NCBI GenBank assembly: GCA_049325275.1
Contig: JBMOLU010000074.1
Span: forward strand, 102,165 to 166,164
DNA from: CAIQJJ01 sp049325275
GTDB taxonomy: Bacteria > Chloroflexota > Anaerolineae > Anaerolineales > UBA4823
Direction: 5' to 3'
Length of the DNA stretch: 64,000 bases
How positions within the stretch are numbered: the first letter of the stretch is position 1; each line of letters starts with the position of its first letter. Positions 10,101 through 31,572 of this stretch are shown piece by piece. The notes under the pieces were generated by a model. That model made no database searches, was not told the DNA's origin, and was given only the letters and a program-made list of their open reading frames with translations. The translations under genes and the position numbers were made by a program.

Positions 10101-13100
10101 TGGATGCCCTGCTGGCAGCCAACCGGCTGCCGCAAAAGATCGTGCACCTGTGGCTGGTTCCTACCTGCGAACGAGATGGCGGCCCCGCACCGGCTTCCTA
10201 TTACCAGGCACTGGGATTCGGCAGCCTGCTTACCCTCGCACAGGCATTGGCCGCGAAGAATATCACCGGCCCGCTCCACCTGGGCCTGGTTTCGAAGAAG
10301 ATGCAAACGATCCTTGCCGAAACCGATTCGCAGCCCGAGAAGTCGACCGTTCTCGGGCCTTGCCGGGTGATCCCGCAGGAGTACCCGCACATCACATGCA
10401 GCAGCATCGATATCGAAACGGACAACGGTGAAGCGTTGACCGGGCACCTGGTTGCCGAGATGCTGGCGCCAGGCCCCGAACCGATCGTTGCCTATCGCCA
10501 GGGACAACGCTGGGTGCAGGCAGTCGAGCGCGTGAATCTGAAAGAAACCAGCAGGAGAGCGCCTGCGTTTCGTACTGGCGGTGTCTACTGGATCACCGGC
10601 GGGCTGGGCGGGCTGGGCCTAGCGATCGCCGAACACCTGGCACGAACCGCACAGGCCAAACTTGTCCTGACCGGACGTTCCGACTTCCCGGAGCGGGAAG
10701 CATGGCAAGAATGGTTGTCGGCGCATCAGGAACAAGAGCAGACCGGCCGGATCATTCGCAAGCTGCTGGCGATGGAAGAACTGGGCGCCGAAGTGCTTGT
10801 TGCCCGCGCCGATGTGAGCGACCGGCAGCAAATGCGGGCCGCTGCCGCACAAGCGCGCCGCCGCTTTGGGAGCATCCATGGGGTTTTCCACACCGCCGGG
10901 GTTGCCGGTGGCGGCCTGATCCAACTCAAAACGCTCGAAGCGGCCACCGCCGTGCTGGCCCCGAAAGTGCAGGGGGCGCTCGTCCTGGCAGAAATTTTCG
11001 AAAAGCAAAGCCTGGACTTTATGCTGTTCTTTTCCTCACTCAGCGCCCTGTTGGGCGAATTCGGGCAGGCAGATTACTGCGCCGCCAACGCATTTTTGGA
11101 TGCCTTCGCCCGCAGCCAGTCGTGCCGCCATGCGGGCCGGTTTATTTCCGTCAACTGGGACACCTGGCGCGAGATCGGCATGGCCACCCACACTGAGGTG
11201 CCCGATGCCTTACGCGAGTGGCGGGCGGCGCAGCTCGAAGCCGCGGTGACGCCACGCGAGGGAATCGAAGTGCTCGAACGCATCCTGTTGCGGTGCACGG
11301 CCCCGCAGATTGCAATTTGCACCACAGATTTCGACGAAAGGCTCGCCGATCTGCGGGCCATGACACAGGCAAATATTTTGGAAAGCCTCGAAAAGCTGAC
11401 TCCCAACAGTGAAAACCAGCCCCGCCCGGAACTCGAAACGCCCTACCTGGCACCTGCCAACAAGCTCGAGCGTGAGATCGCCGAAATCTGGCAGAACACG
11501 CTGGGGATCGAAAAAGTAGGTGTCAATGATAACTTCTTCGAGCTTGGCGGGCACTCCTTGCTCGCCCTGCGTATCATCGGGCGGCTGCGCGAAGCCTTCC
11601 AGGTAGACGTCTCGGTAGAGCACCTCTTCGGCGGCCCGACCGTGAGCGAAACGGCCAGCGTGATCGCCGGCCTCCAGCAAAACCAGGACAACCAGGATGC
11701 TTTGGAAATCCTGCAAATGCTCGACCGGCTTTCCGATGAAGACATCGCGCTCGATACCGTGCTGCCAGCATCCACTGCGCCTGCGGAGGCCGGCGGCGAA
11801 CAAACCACGCCTACCCCGATGACGCAGGCGCCCCGCCGGTTGGAATACAGCCTGATCATCCCCCACCCCGGCACACCCAGGCTCCTCGTCATCCGGCAAG
11901 AAGCTGGATGGGCCTTGCCCAGCCTCTCGCCCACGCAACACCACTTCGGCGCAGTCGCCGAACTGCCCGAGTACGCTCGCAGCCGCCTGGGGATGCAGAT
12001 CAGCGTCTTGCGTTGCATCGACTACCGCTACGACGCCGCCATGCGCAGCGTGCAGGCGATCTACACGACCGAGAATCGCGGCCCAGACCGGCTGGCAGGC
12101 ACAGACACAGACATGCGCTGGGTCGACGGCGAAGCATTCGCCGCCCTGCCGCTGCCTTCGGCCGAACAGCAAAAAGCCGTGGCTGCTTGGCTTTCCGAAA
12201 CGCAAAACGGACAGCTTCCACAAGAGCGCAGGCCGTGGGCGCGCTCCGGCTGGTTTGAAGAAGCTACCGCATGGATCGACGAAAAACTGGCCGCTGCGGG
12301 CATGGAACGCCGTGGGAGCATAGAACAGATCAGGGTGTGGGGCGTCTCGTGCGTGCTGCGCGTTATGACCGGCAACGGCAGGCTTTACTTCCGGGCCGTG
12401 CCGGCCAAATCGGCGCACGAACCGCTGCTTTTACAGGCGCTGGCGCAGCACTACCCGCATCACGTTCCGAAGTTGCTGGCCGTCGATCCGCAGCGCAGGT
12501 GGGTTTTGATGCACGAAGTGCAGGGCCAGCCCTTGTTCCAGGTAGCAAACCTGCACCTGTGGGAAGAGGCCCTGCGCACGTTCGCACAAATCCAGGTGGA
12601 ACTCGCTCAACAGGCCGAGACACTGCTGGCCTGGGGCAGCCCCGACCGGCGCATCGAGCGCCTGCCGGCCCAGTTGGAGGCGATGCTGGCGGATACGCCC
12701 ACCTTGCAGCGCGGGCGTTTTGGCGGGCTGGCGAACAGCGAGATCGAACAGTTGCATGCGCTGGGGCCAGCGATCAAGGCACGCTGCCGGCAGTTGGCCG
12801 CTTGCCCTATCCCGGCCAGCCTCGAGCACGGTGATTTTCACCCAGGCAACATTTACCAGGCTTCCGAGGGACCGGTTTTCTTCGACTGGGGAGAAAGCTC
12901 CCTTTCGCACCCGTTTTTCAGCTTCAATGCGCTGGAGTACCAGATCGAACACGTCCTGCCGGATATGCGCCGGGAACGCGGGCGCCTGTTGAGCGCCTAC
13001 CTGGAACCCTGGTTGGCCTATGCTTCTGCGCAGCAATTGGCCGAGATCGTCGAAATTTCTCGGCCTCTCGCTGCTCTGCACGCCGCCATCAACTTCTACC

Positions 13101-13222
13101 AGTTGATCACCAGCCTGGAAGCCGATGCCCGCTGGGAGATGGAAGCCGAATCGGCCTTGCCTTTCTCCTTGCGAATGGCCCTGAAGGCTATCAACGATAG
13201 CCTTCAAGGCTATCAACGATAG
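7124..13222 (+). CDS. PKS2: KS-AT-KR-ACP fused to NUDIX-like and APH-type phosphotransferase domains
   Basis: A 2032-residue PKS with an unusual C-terminus. KS has Cys186 (TACSTS). AT has Ser634 in GHSIGEY and HAFH (731-734), the signature usually linked to malonyl-CoA. KR has an intact GGLGGLG (from 1159) and Tyr1318. The ACP Ser is Ser1478 (GGHSL). A tail motif LDRLSDEDI (about 1535) follows, then about 460 extra residues. Residues 1571-1700 resemble a NUDIX fold without the metal-binding box. Residues 1735-2020 are an aminoglycoside phosphotransferase/choline-kinase-like domain with the Brenner-type loop HGDFHPGN (D1904, N1909) and metal Asp1921 (FFDWG). The equivalent of the ATP-binding Lys appears to be Arg (LYFRA). 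The kinase may phosphorylate the carrier-bound hydroxy intermediate or the final product for self-protection; both are inference. The last codons lie in a palindromic tandem repeat. Confidence 0.93.
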   Translation: MSRMQEVLDQFEGSLSIAIIGMAARFPGAENVGEFWQKLCVGEEMIHFFTDDELIAAGVPRAELDDRNYIKAAPILKDIEHFDARFFDYTPAEANFMDPQQRLLLECAWQTLEDAGYAGERASDAIGVYAGIKMNTYVGNFFAHPEQFGPESHMQVLMGNADFSLSTRISYKLNLKGPSYMLQTACSTSLAAVHLACQALLLDECRMALAGAVAVEVPHQVGYVYQYGGPASPDGHCRPFDAEAQGTVFGSGVAMVMLKRLEDALADGDHIYAVIRGSAVNNDGAIKASFTAPSVEGQTEVILNALACANASAESISYVEAHGTATPLGDPVEIAAITNAFRADTKRKGFCRIGSVKGNVGHLDAVAGMAGLIKTVLALQNKQIPASLNFTKPNPQIDFANSPFIVNTELIAWESGAFPRRAGVSSFGFGGTNTHVVLEEAPATTASESGRAWQLLALSAKTAGALDAAAAQMAAHLAAHPETNLSDAAYTLQTGRRAFQHRRAAICRDTSDAAQLLARPNDPRLLSGVQENGDRPLAFMFPGQGAQYVHMGRDLYQAEPVFRQWVDHCAQCLLPHLGFDLRSVLYPDAAGEEAATKKLGQTAVTQPALFMIEYALARLWQSWGLQPQALVGHSIGEYVAACLAGVFSLEDALGLVATRGHLMQQLPAGSMLSVALPERDVMPLLKGMPLSLAANNAPALCVISGPNEAVALLHAQLTAKSIQCRLLHTSHAFHSGMMAPIVETFTEAFKGIRLHAPQIPYLSNLSGAWIEPEEATRPRYWAEHLVRAVRFCESVATLLQDSNRILLEVGPGQALSALARQQLEDRPEVAVLSSMRHPQHAQPDDAYLLGTLGKLWLLGQRVDWHGFHAQERRQRIPLPTYPFERKRYWVNTSSTTTAPAAPGKKNDIHEWFYLPSWRQTMLPDAWDAASAAENRASWLVFSDAGRLSAQIIQQLQDAGQQVTCVLAGTEFARQDGSTYTLRPQQREDYEMLLDALLAANRLPQKIVHLWLVPTCERDGGPAPASYYQALGFGSLLTLAQALAAKNITGPLHLGLVSKKMQTILAETDSQPEKSTVLGPCRVIPQEYPHITCSSIDIETDNGEALTGHLVAEMLAPGPEPIVAYRQGQRWVQAVERVNLKETSRRAPAFRTGGVYWITGGLGGLGLAIAEHLARTAQAKLVLTGRSDFPEREAWQEWLSAHQEQEQTGRIIRKLLAMEELGAEVLVARADVSDRQQMRAAAAQARRRFGSIHGVFHTAGVAGGGLIQLKTLEAATAVLAPKVQGALVLAEIFEKQSLDFMLFFSSLSALLGEFGQADYCAANAFLDAFARSQSCRHAGRFISVNWDTWREIGMATHTEVPDALREWRAAQLEAAVTPREGIEVLERILLRCTAPQIAICTTDFDERLADLRAMTQANILESLEKLTPNSENQPRPELETPYLAPANKLEREIAEIWQNTLGIEKVGVNDNFFELGGHSLLALRIIGRLREAFQVDVSVEHLFGGPTVSETASVIAGLQQNQDNQDALEILQMLDRLSDEDIALDTVLPASTAPAEAGGEQTTPTPMTQAPRRLEYSLIIPHPGTPRLLVIRQEAGWALPSLSPTQHHFGAVAELPEYARSRLGMQISVLRCIDYRYDAAMRSVQAIYTTENRGPDRLAGTDTDMRWVDGEAFAALPLPSAEQQKAVAAWLSETQNGQLPQERRPWARSGWFEEATAWIDEKLAAAGMERRGSIEQIRVWGVSCVLRVMTGNGRLYFRAVPAKSAHEPLLLQALAQHYPHHVPKLLAVDPQRRWVLMHEVQGQPLFQVANLHLWEEALRTFAQIQVELAQQAETLLAWGSPDRRIERLPAQLEAMLADTPTLQRGRFGGLANSEIEQLHALGPAIKARCRQLAACPIPASLEHGDFHPGNIYQASEGPVFFDWGESSLSHPFFSFNALEYQIEHVLPDMRRERGRLLSAYLEPWLAYASAQQLAEIVEISRPLAALHAAINFYQLITSLEADARWEMEAESALPFSLRMALKAINDSLQGYQR

Positions 13223-13243
13223 CCTTCAAGGCTATCAACAATA
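13184..13243 (+). repeat. 22-bp palindromic tandem repeat (about 2.7 copies) across the PKS2 stop codon
   Basis: Two perfect copies of a 22-bp unit (13184-13205 and 13206-13227) are followed by a partial third copy (13228-13243). Each unit is a hairpin: AAGGCTAT, loop CAACG, ATAGCCTT. The PKS2 stop TAG at 13220-13222 lies in the second copy. Because 22 is not a multiple of 3, each copy is read in a different frame, and loss or gain of one copy changes the last residues of the kinase domain. The hairpins lie between PKS2 and NRPS1 and have no T-run, so a role as mRNA stabiliser, attenuator or mobile small repeat is open. Confidence 0.9.
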
Positions 13244-13280
13244 ACCACCTACCCGAACCTGTCTGAGTGGAAGAGGAACC

Positions 13281-16200
13281 ATGCGCGATATTAGCAAAGA
13301 GATCGATGCGCTTTCGCCGCAAAAACGAGCCATGTTCGAGGCCCTTCTGCAGCAGAAGAAGGCCAACCGCGCCCAGGGCACGATCATCCCCCGGCGGGAG
13401 AACAACGAGGGCATTCCCCTGTCGTTTGCACAGCAGCGCCTGTGGTTTCTCGACCAGATCGAACCGGGGAACACGTTTTACAACATGGCTTCGGCCGTGC
13501 GCCTGCTCGGCCGGCTCGAGATCGCCGTTTTGGAACAGAGCCTGAATGAAATTATCCGCCGCCACGAGACGCTGCGCACGACGTTTTCGACCGTAGAGGG
13601 CCTGCCCGTGCAGGTCATCGCCCCGGCGCAGAGCATCTGCGTGGCAATGCTGGACGTTCAGCAATATCCCGAAGCGCAGCGTGAAAGCGAGGCCCAACGC
13701 CTGGCCGGCGCTGAAGCGCAGCGGCCTTTCGACCTGGCGCGCGGGCCGTTAATACGCGCCAGCTTGTTGCGGCTGGACGAAACCCATCACATTCTTCTCC
13801 TGGTGATGCACCATATCATTTCGGATGGCTGGTCGAACGGCGTCTTGATCCGTGAAATGGCAGCCATCTACCCGGCCTTTCTCAACCGGCAGCTGTCTCC
13901 TTTGCCCGAACTGCCCGTTCAATATGCCGATTATGCCATCTGGCAGCGCCGGCAAACCGAAACGATGGAGGCGCAACTGGCCTATTGGAAACAACAACTG
14001 GCCGGCGTGCCCAACCTGAACCTGCCAACCGACCGGCCGCGCCCTGGCACCCCATCCTATCGGGGAGCCAGGCACGTCGTCTGCTTCTCGCCGGCGCTCA
14101 GCAGCGCCATCAACGAGTTCAACCGCCAGGAAGGCGTCACGCTCTATATGACCATCCTGGCTGCCTTGCAAACCTTGCTCCTGCGTTACACCCATCAAAA
14201 CGACTTTGCCGTTGGTTCGCCGATTGCCCACCGCAAACCGACCGAAGTCGAGAACCTGATCGGCTTTTTCTTCATTACCCTGGTGATGCGTGCCAATCTG
14301 TCGGGCAACCCGACCTTCCGCGAGCTGCTCCAACGCGTGCGCCAGACCGCCCTGGACGCTTACGAACACCAGGACGTGCCCTTCGAGCAAATCGTCGACA
14401 GCCTGCAACTGCCGCGCGATCTGCGCCAGAATCCCTTGTTCCAGGTCATGCTGATCCTTCAAAACATGCCCATGGGCATGTTGCAGCTACCCGGGGTAAC
14501 GATCGACTCCTGGGTTCTCGATCATGGAGCTTCCCAGTTCGACCTGAGCCTGTACGTTTGGGAAAGCGAAGCCGGGCTGGTGGCCGCCTGGCAGTACAAC
14601 ACCGATTTGTTCGACGCCGGCACCATCGCCCGTATGGCCGGACACTTCGAATGCCTGCTGGCAGCGGGCGTGGCGCATCCCGAACGCCGCCTGATGGCGT
14701 TACCGATCCTCTCGGAAGAGGAAGTGGCAGACATCGTAGAACGTTGGCAGGCGCCGCAGGCTCCACCGGCCCAATATACCGACGTGATTCACGCCTTCGA
14801 AGCGCAAGCTGGCCGCCAACCCGACGTTACAGCGGTTGCTTTCGAGGAGCAAAACGTGAGTTATAGGCTTCTGAACGCCCAGGCAAACCGCCTGGCCCAC
14901 CGGCTTGCCCGGTTGGGAGCCGGACCTGAAGTGCCGGTAGGCTTGTATCTCGAGCGCTCGCCGGCAGCGATAGCCGGCATCCTGGGGATTCTCAAAGCCG
15001 GCAGCCCGTATCTCTTTCTGGACCCGGCCTACCCGGAGGAACGCACGGCCTTTGCGCTGAACGATGCCCGGGTCCCAATCATCGTCACACACCAGAGCCT
15101 GGCAGCCCGGCTTCCGGCTTCTGCAGCAAACGTGCTTTTCCTGGAAGAAGACGATCCGGAGGCCACCCACGGCAAGCCACCCTGTAACGTGGCGCCGCGC
15201 CATGCCGCCTATATCATCTACACGTCAGGCTCCACCGGCCGGCCCAAAGGCGTCGTTGTCGAACGCCGCTCACTGGCTTACTTCACACAGGCAGCCATCC
15301 AGGTGTACGGGCTGGAGAAGCGGGAACGGATTCTACAATTTGCTTCGCTGAGTTGGGACACCAGCGTCGAGGAAATCTTCCCCACGCTGGCCTGCGGCGG
15401 CACGCTCGTGCTGCGCAGCGAAGCCATGCTCGGTTCGACGACCGCCTTCTGGCAGAAGTGCGCAGAATGGCAGGTCAATGCCATCAATATTCCCACCGCT
15501 TACTGGCACGAGTTGGTAAACCATCTGCAAGCAGATGCTGCATATTTCCCCGCCTGCCTGAGGCTGGTCATCATCGGCGGCGAGCGCGCCCTGCCCGAAC
15601 CCCTGAAAACTTGGCACAGGCTTGTCGGAGCAAAAACCCGCCTCGTCAACACATACGGCACGACCGAGGCCACGGCGGTTACCACCTTGTGCGAACTGAA
15701 TTCGCTTGCCGCGCACGTCCACACCGTACCGATCGGCCACCCCCTTACCAACACCCGGGTTTATATCCTGGATGCAAGCTTGCGCCCAACGCCAACCGGC
15801 ATGCCCGGCGAACTGTGCATTGGCGGCGCCGGTTTGAGCCGCGGTTACCTGCACCGGCCCGAACTCAATGCCAAAAAATTTCTCCCCGATCCCTTCAGCA
15901 CCCAACCGGGGGCACGGCTCTACCGCACCGGCGATCAGGCTCGTTACGGCGCCAATGGGCAAATTGAGTTTTGGGGCCGGGTGGACGATCAGATCAAAAT
16001 CCGTGGGCATCGCATTGAACCCGGAGAAATCGAAAGCCTGCTGCGCCAGCATCCCGACGTGCAGGACGCCATCGTCACCGGCTGCGAGGATACCGCCGGC
16101 CAGAAAAGCCTGGCAGCCTACGTCATTGCCAACCCGCAGCACAAAACGCCCCTCGAAACGCGTGCGCTGCACGATTTTCTCAAAGAACGGTTACCTGCTT

Positions 16201-16673
16201 TCATGTTGCCGGGCACGTTTACGATCCTCGATGCCTGGCCGTTAACACCCAGCGGTAAAGTAGCCCGCCATGCCCTACCGGCGCCCAAACAACCTCAAAC
16301 AGCCGATGCGTACACCCCTCCCGGCACAGCCGACGAGAAACGGCTGGCCGAAATCTGGCAGGCCGTGTTAGGCGTCGAAAAGGTGGGCATCCACGACAAT
16401 TTCTTCGAACTGGGCGGTCACTCGCTGCTGGCTACGCAGGTATTGACCCGCATCCGAACGAGCTTCCAGACCGAAATCCCTTTGCGGGCGTTGTTCGAGG
16501 CGCCCACCATTTCCGCTCTGGCAGGCCAACTCCAAAGCGCCGGACAGGCGCCTTCGTCCCCAGAAGTGCTCGATGTTCCCTCCGCCACAAAAACGATCAC
16601 GGCGGAGGAAGTGGATAAGCTCTCTGACGAGCAGGTCGCTGCTTTGCTAAAAGAACTATTGGATAAACCATGA
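13281..16673 (+). CDS. NRPS1: C-A-PCP
   Basis: A single-module NRPS of 1130 residues. It opens with the usual linker helix (LSPQKRAMFEALL). The condensation domain (about 45-480) has HHIISDG with His177-His178 and Asp182, consistent with peptide-bond formation. The A domain (about 510-995) has YTSGSTG and the terminal Lys (PSGK). My alignment to the GrsA pocket gives D-T-E-N-I-G-T-A-V-K. I cannot assign it, though the acidic residue at position 239 occurs in some Lys/Orn-type codes. PCP Ser is 1048 (GGHSL). The C-terminal tail LSDEQVAALL resembles tails of other proteins in the cluster and may dock. The start ATG follows GGAAGAGGA with good spacing. The stop overlaps the acylase start (ATGA). 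It probably accepts the PKS2 chain. Confidence 0.93.
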   Translation: MRDISKEIDALSPQKRAMFEALLQQKKANRAQGTIIPRRENNEGIPLSFAQQRLWFLDQIEPGNTFYNMASAVRLLGRLEIAVLEQSLNEIIRRHETLRTTFSTVEGLPVQVIAPAQSICVAMLDVQQYPEAQRESEAQRLAGAEAQRPFDLARGPLIRASLLRLDETHHILLLVMHHIISDGWSNGVLIREMAAIYPAFLNRQLSPLPELPVQYADYAIWQRRQTETMEAQLAYWKQQLAGVPNLNLPTDRPRPGTPSYRGARHVVCFSPALSSAINEFNRQEGVTLYMTILAALQTLLLRYTHQNDFAVGSPIAHRKPTEVENLIGFFFITLVMRANLSGNPTFRELLQRVRQTALDAYEHQDVPFEQIVDSLQLPRDLRQNPLFQVMLILQNMPMGMLQLPGVTIDSWVLDHGASQFDLSLYVWESEAGLVAAWQYNTDLFDAGTIARMAGHFECLLAAGVAHPERRLMALPILSEEEVADIVERWQAPQAPPAQYTDVIHAFEAQAGRQPDVTAVAFEEQNVSYRLLNAQANRLAHRLARLGAGPEVPVGLYLERSPAAIAGILGILKAGSPYLFLDPAYPEERTAFALNDARVPIIVTHQSLAARLPASAANVLFLEEDDPEATHGKPPCNVAPRHAAYIIYTSGSTGRPKGVVVERRSLAYFTQAAIQVYGLEKRERILQFASLSWDTSVEEIFPTLACGGTLVLRSEAMLGSTTAFWQKCAEWQVNAINIPTAYWHELVNHLQADAAYFPACLRLVIIGGERALPEPLKTWHRLVGAKTRLVNTYGTTEATAVTTLCELNSLAAHVHTVPIGHPLTNTRVYILDASLRPTPTGMPGELCIGGAGLSRGYLHRPELNAKKFLPDPFSTQPGARLYRTGDQARYGANGQIEFWGRVDDQIKIRGHRIEPGEIESLLRQHPDVQDAIVTGCEDTAGQKSLAAYVIANPQHKTPLETRALHDFLKERLPAFMLPGTFTILDAWPLTPSGKVARHALPAPKQPQTADAYTPPGTADEKRLAEIWQAVLGVEKVGIHDNFFELGGHSLLATQVLTRIRTSFQTEIPLRALFEAPTISALAGQLQSAGQAPSSPEVLDVPSATKTITAEEVDKLSDEQVAALLKELLDKP

Positions 16674-19081
16674 AACCATCTCGCCGCAAACGGATCGTCA
16701 AAATCTTCTCTGTACTCGGAATGGTTTTGTTAGCGCTCGCCATCTTCCTGGGCGGGGCAGGCATCTGGCTCGTACGCCGCCCCTGGCCGAAAACCAACGG
16801 GACGCTGGCCGTTGCCGGCCTGCAAGCCCCACTGGAAATCGTACGCGATTCGTGGGGCGTGCCCCATATTTACGCACAAAACGAACACGATCTGCTCTTT
16901 GCGCAAGGGTATGTGCACGCCCAGGATCGTCTCTGGCAAATGGAATTCGGACGCCGCTACGCCAGCGGCACGCTGAGTGAAGTTCTGGGAGAAGCAGCAG
17001 TCTGGACGGACCGCTATATGCGCAACGCCGGGCTGCGCCGGGTTGCCGAAGGGGCCTGGGCCAACGCCACGGAGGAAGAAAAGCGCTACCTGGAAGCCTA
17101 CGCAGAAGGCGTGAACGCCTATGTGGAAACCCATCGCCACCGCCTGCCGGTCGAGTTTTCACTTACCGACAGTACGCCACAGCCCTGGACTCCCGTCGAT
17201 ACACTGGCCTGGGGTAACGTACTGGCGATGAACATGGCCGAAAATCTCAACGCCGAAGTTACGCAGGCGCTTTTGATCGCTGCCATCGGCGAGGCGCGCG
17301 GAACGCAGTTATTCCCGCTGCTCGGGCAGGACGAACCGACGATCGTTCCGGCCGAAACGCAGGCATATACCGGCTTCTCTTACACCCGCATTCAACAGCC
17401 ATGGATCGAGGAGGGGTTGCCCACCTGGGGAAGCAATAACTGGGTTGTCGCCGGAAGCAGAACCACCACCGGCAAACCCTTCCTCGCTAACGACACCCAC
17501 GTCAACCTCTACATGCCCTCGGTCTGGTACGAAAACGGCCTGCACGGAGCAGGATTCGACAGCACCGGCTTCACGCTGCCCGGTGTGCCGTTGGTCATCA
17601 TGGGCGGAAACCAGCAGATCAGCTGGGGCATTACCAATCTTTCTGCCGACATCCAGGACCTCTATCTGGAAAGGCTGGACGATCCCGTGCAGCCGAGCCA
17701 ATACGAATTTCAAGGCAAATGGTACGACCTCGAAATCATCCACGAAACCCTTCGGGTGAAGGATGCCCCTGCGGTCGAATTTTCCATCTATGTGACCAAT
17801 CACGGGCCGCTCGATCCCAACACCCTCGGGCACCAAGACAGCGAGCCGGCGTCCGTCCGCTGGTCACTTTATGAAGGTGAGACGATCTTCCGTTCGCTGA
17901 TCAAGCTCAACCGTGCAAGTAACTGGCAGGAATTCCGGGAGGCTTTACGCGAGTGGGATACGTTGTGCCTGAACTTTGTGTACGCTGACGCCGAGGGGAA
18001 TATCGGTTACCAGGCCGCCGGCCGTATTCCCATTCGCGCGAAGCAGCACGCGGGTGTCTTGCCGGTTCCCGGCTGGAGCGGGGCGTACGAGTGGCAAGGC
18101 TTCATCGATTACGACGATTTGCCCTTCCTGTTCAACCCACCGGATGGCTTTATCTCCACGGCCAATAATCGGGTTATCGCAGATTATCCCTACCCGCTCT
18201 ATTACGGCGGGACTCCCTCGTTTCGCGCCGCGCGCATCCAGGCCTTGCTGAACACCAAAGAGCGGTTTTCCGTCGAAGACATGCGTGCCATCCAGTCAGA
18301 CACCTATTCCATGCCTGCTGAAATCTTCCGGCCTTATCTGCTGAAGGCCAACCCGGGTGACGATTTGCAGGCACAGGCGCTTGAACTCGTCCGGCAGTGG
18401 GATGGCTATCTCGAACCCGATCGTCTCGGGGCCGTCATTTACGAGGCCTGGTTCAAGTTTTTGGTGCAAAACACGATCGGTGATGAACTGAGCCTCGCCG
18501 AGGAATGGCTGGCCGAGAGCTACCTGTCCGAATATTCCAACCGCCAAATTCTGCTGATGGAAAGTATCCTGCCAGATACGGCCAGCGCCTGGTTCGACAA
18601 CATCCAAACCGAACACATCGAAACCCGCGACGAGATCGTTCAAAAAAGCTTTACCGATGCACTGGCCTGGCTGCGTGAGTCCTACGGCCCAAAGCCGCAA
18701 GACTGGCGTTGGGAACGGGTTCACACATCCGTGTATACCCACCAACCGCTTGGGCAAAGCGGCGTCCCCCTGCTGGAAGGCCTCTTCAACGGCCCACGGC
18801 TTTCGGTACGCGGCGGTCAGTTTACCGTCGTTCAAACCTGGTTTCCGGGGACCTTATCTTTCAACGGAAACTTCGGCTCGTCACAGCGTATGCTCATCGA
18901 TCTTGCCAATCCAGACCAGTCTTTCGCAGTCAACACCACCGGGCAAAGCGAGCATCTCTTTCACCCCCATCGCGCCGACCAAATCGCGTTGTGGCAAGAC
19001 CTGGCCTACCATCCTATGCGCTTTACCCGCGAGGCGATTGAAGCAAACGCCGAAAACACGTTGACGCTCACGCCGCGTTAG
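16670..19081 (+). CDS. Membrane-anchored penicillin-acylase-type Ntn hydrolase
   Basis: An 803-residue member of the penicillin amidase/acylase family (Ntn hydrolases that mature by self-cleavage and cleave amides). A positively charged N-terminus (MKPSRRKR) and one hydrophobic segment (about 12-33) suggest an uncleaved signal anchor with the enzyme outside the cytoplasm. The alpha part (about 35-240) contains the family motif RDxxGVPHIYA. The predicted beta chain begins at Ser255 in WGSNNWVVAGS, the canonical nucleophile context. Length is typical. The gene is wedged between two NRPS genes and translationally coupled to NRPS1, so it is very likely a cluster enzyme. Family members in such settings (for example PvdQ) remove an acyl group from an exported precursor. 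Here it may activate a prodrug after ABC export. The substrate is unknown. Confidence 0.92.
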   Translation: MKPSRRKRIVKIFSVLGMVLLALAIFLGGAGIWLVRRPWPKTNGTLAVAGLQAPLEIVRDSWGVPHIYAQNEHDLLFAQGYVHAQDRLWQMEFGRRYASGTLSEVLGEAAVWTDRYMRNAGLRRVAEGAWANATEEEKRYLEAYAEGVNAYVETHRHRLPVEFSLTDSTPQPWTPVDTLAWGNVLAMNMAENLNAEVTQALLIAAIGEARGTQLFPLLGQDEPTIVPAETQAYTGFSYTRIQQPWIEEGLPTWGSNNWVVAGSRTTTGKPFLANDTHVNLYMPSVWYENGLHGAGFDSTGFTLPGVPLVIMGGNQQISWGITNLSADIQDLYLERLDDPVQPSQYEFQGKWYDLEIIHETLRVKDAPAVEFSIYVTNHGPLDPNTLGHQDSEPASVRWSLYEGETIFRSLIKLNRASNWQEFREALREWDTLCLNFVYADAEGNIGYQAAGRIPIRAKQHAGVLPVPGWSGAYEWQGFIDYDDLPFLFNPPDGFISTANNRVIADYPYPLYYGGTPSFRAARIQALLNTKERFSVEDMRAIQSDTYSMPAEIFRPYLLKANPGDDLQAQALELVRQWDGYLEPDRLGAVIYEAWFKFLVQNTIGDELSLAEEWLAESYLSEYSNRQILLMESILPDTASAWFDNIQTEHIETRDEIVQKSFTDALAWLRESYGPKPQDWRWERVHTSVYTHQPLGQSGVPLLEGLFNGPRLSVRGGQFTVVQTWFPGTLSFNGNFGSSQRMLIDLANPDQSFAVNTTGQSEHLFHPHRADQIALWQDLAYHPMRFTREAIEANAENTLTLTPR

Positions 19082-19113
19082 TTGCCTGCGACCCGGACAA
19101 GGCACGTTTTCTT

Positions 19114-31554
<12,441 letters not shown>

Positions 31555-31572
31555 CGAGGAGAACTTTTTTGC

